From contig NZ_JAMZCY010000002.1 in NCBI RefSeq assembly GCF_024519285.1, positions 310,001 through 374,000 of the forward strand: a stretch of 64,000 bases of DNA, given 5' to 3'. A model generated the notes under the pieces. That model was not told where the DNA came from and ran no database searches. It saw nothing but the letters and a program-made list of their open reading frames with translations. The translations under genes and the position numbers were made by a program. This DNA comes from Cohnella sp. WQ 127256 (GTDB taxonomy: Bacteria > Bacillota > Bacilli > Paenibacillales > Paenibacillaceae). This document shows, piece after piece, positions 61,794 to 64,000 of this stretch; the stretch's first letter is position 1, and the number at the start of each line of letters is the position of its first letter.

Positions 61794-62474
61794 ATGAGAA
61801 TACATATTGTCGTTGCGGACGATGATGCTTCGATTAGAGAGCTGCTTCGGCTTGTATTAAGCAAAGAGGGTTATCTCGTTCTAGAAGCTGAGGATGGTGA
61901 ACAGGCTTCTAAGCTATGCGAAAATGAACAAGTTCATTTGGCAATTGTAGATGTAATGATGCCGGGAATGAATGGGCTTGAGCTATGTCGTGAAATTCGG
62001 GAGCACTATGATATTCCTGTTGTCATGCTAACCGCTAAGGGACAGCTTACAGACATGGAGCAGGGTTATTTGGCGGGCACAGATGACTATATGGTGAAGC
62101 CGTTTGAGCCGAAGGAACTCCTGTTCCGAATCAAAGCATTGTTACGGAGATATCGGCTAGTTTCGTCGGAAGTCATTAGGCTCGGTAATGTGAGTATCGA
62201 CCGGAAAAGCTACGAGATCCGCGTTGGCGAGAAATTAGTGACGTTACCGTTGCGGGAATTCGAGCTATTGTCTCAATTGGCGAGCCAGCCGGGGCGAATC
62301 TATACACGGGAGCAATTAATCCAGCTCATCTGGGGGGCTGATTATAGTGGGGATAGCCGCACGGTTGATGTTCATATTAAAAGACTACGAGAGAGGTTTG
62401 TCGATCGGCAAGCCGATTTTGTTATCACGACGATTCGCGGGCTGGGGTACAAGCTTGAGGTGAAGGAAGAATGA
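61794..62474 (+). CDS. OmpR-family response regulator (HssR-like)
   Basis: The 226-residue regulator has a receiver domain with phospho-acceptor D53 (AIVDVMMPGMNG) and a C-terminal winged helix (about 130-224; YTREQLIQLIWGADYSGDSR then VDVHIKRLRERF). The middle stretch AGTDDYMVKPFEPKELLFRI recalls the haem-sensing regulator HssR, but no hrtAB haem exporter is visible inside the window. Its stop overlaps the start of the kinase gene (ATGA). GAGGAGA precedes the start. Confidence 0.9.
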   Translation: MRIHIVVADDDASIRELLRLVLSKEGYLVLEAEDGEQASKLCENEQVHLAIVDVMMPGMNGLELCREIREHYDIPVVMLTAKGQLTDMEQGYLAGTDDYMVKPFEPKELLFRIKALLRRYRLVSSEVIRLGNVSIDRKSYEIRVGEKLVTLPLREFELLSQLASQPGRIYTREQLIQLIWGADYSGDSRTVDVHIKRLRERFVDRQADFVITTIRGLGYKLEVKEE

Positions 62475-63865
62475 AAACATTATATGTTCGTATCGTCCTG
62501 ACATTCATGATCGTTGCTTTCATTAGCGGAGTGATCGGCGTGTTGCTGACTAGCTTGTATTATCAGGATAAGTTAAAGCTGAATAACGAGCAAAAGATAT
62601 TAGAGATGGGCAAGAGCATTCGGTCACTGTACGAGCAGGACTCCGAAATCAACCTAGAAACATATCTTACGGGTATTGCTGCGTTAGGCTTTCAAATCTA
62701 TGCCGTCAATGACCACTTAGAGGGAAGGGTATATGGAGGAGCATTTAAGCATGGAAGGCTTAGCACTTCGGAGATCCAAGCAGTACTAGATGGCGAGATC
62801 TATCATGGGATGAAGGAAGAGAATAGCCGGCTCCAGATTTTCTCCTTTTTCGAGAATAGTATTCGGAACACCGTCGGGATTCCTTTGCAGACAAAGGAAG
62901 GTAATGCAGCTCTATTCATTCGCACGGATTTAGAGAAGCAGATAGGTGAAATTCGAATTATCGTTGCGGTGCTGCTAGGCTTTACTTTCTTAACAAGCCT
63001 CGTCCTGATTGTCATTCTAACTCGTTTCATCGTTAATCCGCTTAAAGTATTGAAGAAGGCTACACAACAAATCGTCAAAGGAAACTTCAATGTCGGCTTG
63101 GAGAAATCTTGGAAACGACAGGATGAGATCGGCGACTTAGCACATCATTTCGCGCAGATGGCGGAGTCGATCCAGCAGCTGGATCGTATGAGACAGGAGT
63201 TTGTTGCCAACGTTTCGCACGAATTTCAGACCCCGTTAACTTCAATTCAAGGCTTCGCTAGAGCCGTTCTAGATAAACAAGCTACTCCTGAGCAGTCTGA
63301 ACAATATTTGAAGATCATCGAGCAGGAGAGTAAACGGCTTTCTTCCTTAAGCAAGCAGCTCCTTAAGCTTGCTGCGTTGGATAAAGAAGATCAGCAACTA
63401 CATTTGACGAATTTTCGTCTGGATGAACAAATTCGTCAAATCATCATTATGCTGGAGTGGCAATGGTCGGATAAACAAATGAATCTGGAGCTGGAATTGC
63501 CAGAGGTATCGATAACTGCAGACTCCTCGTTGTTATACGAGGTATGGCTGAATTTGATCTCGAATAGTATTCACTTCTCTGCGCAGGGCGACACGATCAG
63601 CATTGAGATCAGAAATTACGACGCTGACACCATCATCATCGAAATCCGTGATACAGGCAGTGGTATACCTGAAACGGAACTTCCGTTTATTTTTGAACGG
63701 TTTCACAAGGCCGATAAGACCAGAAATCGTAATCGATCCTCCTCGGGCAGTGGCTTAGGCTTGTCCATCGTGCATAAGATCATTTTACTGCATCAAGGAT
63801 CTATTGAAGTTCAAAGTGAAGTTGGAAAAGGGACAAGCTTCGTCGTCTACCTCCCCCGTTTGTAA
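62471..63865 (+). CDS. Sensor histidine kinase paired with the OmpR-type regulator
   Basis: The 464-residue kinase has two membrane helices (about 5-30 and 160-185) enclosing a small extracytoplasmic sensing region, a HAMP linker, a dimerisation domain with the phosphorylated His in VANVSHEFQTPLTSI, and an ATPase domain with NLISNSIHFS, DTGSGIPETELPFIFERF and SGSGLGLSIVHKI. This is the layout of HssS-type and other OmpR partners. It is translationally coupled to the regulator upstream. The signal is unknown. Confidence 0.9.
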   Translation: MKTLYVRIVLTFMIVAFISGVIGVLLTSLYYQDKLKLNNEQKILEMGKSIRSLYEQDSEINLETYLTGIAALGFQIYAVNDHLEGRVYGGAFKHGRLSTSEIQAVLDGEIYHGMKEENSRLQIFSFFENSIRNTVGIPLQTKEGNAALFIRTDLEKQIGEIRIIVAVLLGFTFLTSLVLIVILTRFIVNPLKVLKKATQQIVKGNFNVGLEKSWKRQDEIGDLAHHFAQMAESIQQLDRMRQEFVANVSHEFQTPLTSIQGFARAVLDKQATPEQSEQYLKIIEQESKRLSSLSKQLLKLAALDKEDQQLHLTNFRLDEQIRQIIIMLEWQWSDKQMNLELELPEVSITADSSLLYEVWLNLISNSIHFSAQGDTISIEIRNYDADTIIIEIRDTGSGIPETELPFIFERFHKADKTRNRNRSSSGSGLGLSIVHKIILLHQGSIEVQSEVGKGTSFVVYLPRL

Positions 63866-63942
63866 TGTTCGTTTAGTAATTGCACCAGCGATAATGAAGC
63901 TGGAGTCGGAAGTGTTCTAAGGAAGAAGTGGAGTCGAAAGCA

Positions 63943-64000
63943 ATGGATTGGTTCATTTATATGATTCTATTTATCTCGCGCTCTGTGATGGAATTGAGTA
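63943..64000 (+). CDS. Start of a gene cut by the window edge, probable membrane protein
   Basis: An ATG at 63943, with AAGTGGAG upstream, opens MDWFIYMILFISRSVMELS, a hydrophobic first helix. Only 19 codons are visible, so the family cannot be named. It follows the kinase gene by 77 bases on the same strand and might be its target or part of its operon. Confidence 0.4.
   Translation, partial: MDWFIYMILFISRSVMELS

Noticed and set aside
1..64000. Search for CRISPR arrays, tRNA or rRNA genes, prophage modules and complete insertion sequences
   Set aside because: No regularly spaced short repeats, no tRNA-like cloverleaf with CCA context, no ribosomal RNA sequence and no transposase or integrase frame was recognised by reading. 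A tool-based search was not possible here.

Overview
The window reads as a chromosomal segment of a spore-forming, low-to-moderate GC Firmicute of the Paenibacillaceae type (Paenibacillus/Cohnella-like). This is inferred from the Cse60-family sporulation protein, LplABC/YesMN-style sugar transport loci, a copper-amine-oxidase-N/RsiV-like secreted protein, abundant AGGAGG ribosome-binding sites with ATG/GTG/TTG starts, and YfiB/YfiC-like exporters. I saw no rRNA, tRNA, CRISPR array, intact insertion sequence or prophage.

Layout. 0-3.2 kb: an ArsB/NhaD-type carrier, methionine aminopeptidase and a viroplasmin-type RNase H. 3.4-8.2 kb: a complete ABC importer of the Fe3+/polyamine/phosphonate type with a DeoR regulator. 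8.2-9.5 kb: Cse60 and an orphan beta-class DNA methyltransferase. 9.7-14.0 kb: a secreted DUF4163/RsiV-like protein, a polar amino-acid ABC importer and a lipoprotein cyclophilin. 14.1-23.4 kb: a potassium/c-di-AMP island. Two c-di-AMP (ydaO-type) riboswitches lie in tandem ahead of a kdp operon: a Rossmann-like gene, a 36-residue membrane peptide, kdpF, kdpA, kdpB, kdpC and a KdpD-like protein made of two sensor modules and no kinase. A third, divergent riboswitch precedes a 143-residue gene resembling an isolated enolase-superfamily N-terminal domain. 23.5-27.1 kb: a heterodimeric ABC exporter. 27-30.3 kb: small genes, an L,D-transpeptidase and an XRE-cupin regulator. 30.4-32.7 kb: an esterase / extradiol dioxygenase / SDR operon. 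32.7-38.1 kb: an SRAP peptidase, an alpha/beta hydrolase, and a TetR/MMPL/DUF1304 efflux locus with matching candidate operators. 38.3-61.7 kb: a large carbohydrate-use region with two LplB/LplC permease pairs, four solute-binding proteins (three close paralogues), YesN/YesM, a membrane-anchored AraC regulator, two GH95-like hydrolases and an SGNH esterase, with several cre-like sites. 61.8-63.9 kb: an OmpR/kinase two-component system, then a gene cut by the window edge.

How the genes work together. The kdp island looks like a c-di-AMP-controlled potassium uptake system: when c-di-AMP (and so K+) is high, the aptamers should favour termination upstream of kdp, and KdpD-type USP domains are known c-di-AMP binders in other Firmicutes. 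The sugar region looks like a fucose- or L-galactose-containing glycan locus: secreted lipoproteins capture oligosaccharides, two permease pairs import them, and GH95-like hydrolases and an esterase process them, under AraC-type activators and carbon catabolite control. The strongest leads are the three-riboswitch arrangement, the kinase-less double KdpD, and a conserved regulatory cassette (paired TGTAC repeats plus cre) present twice in the sugar region.
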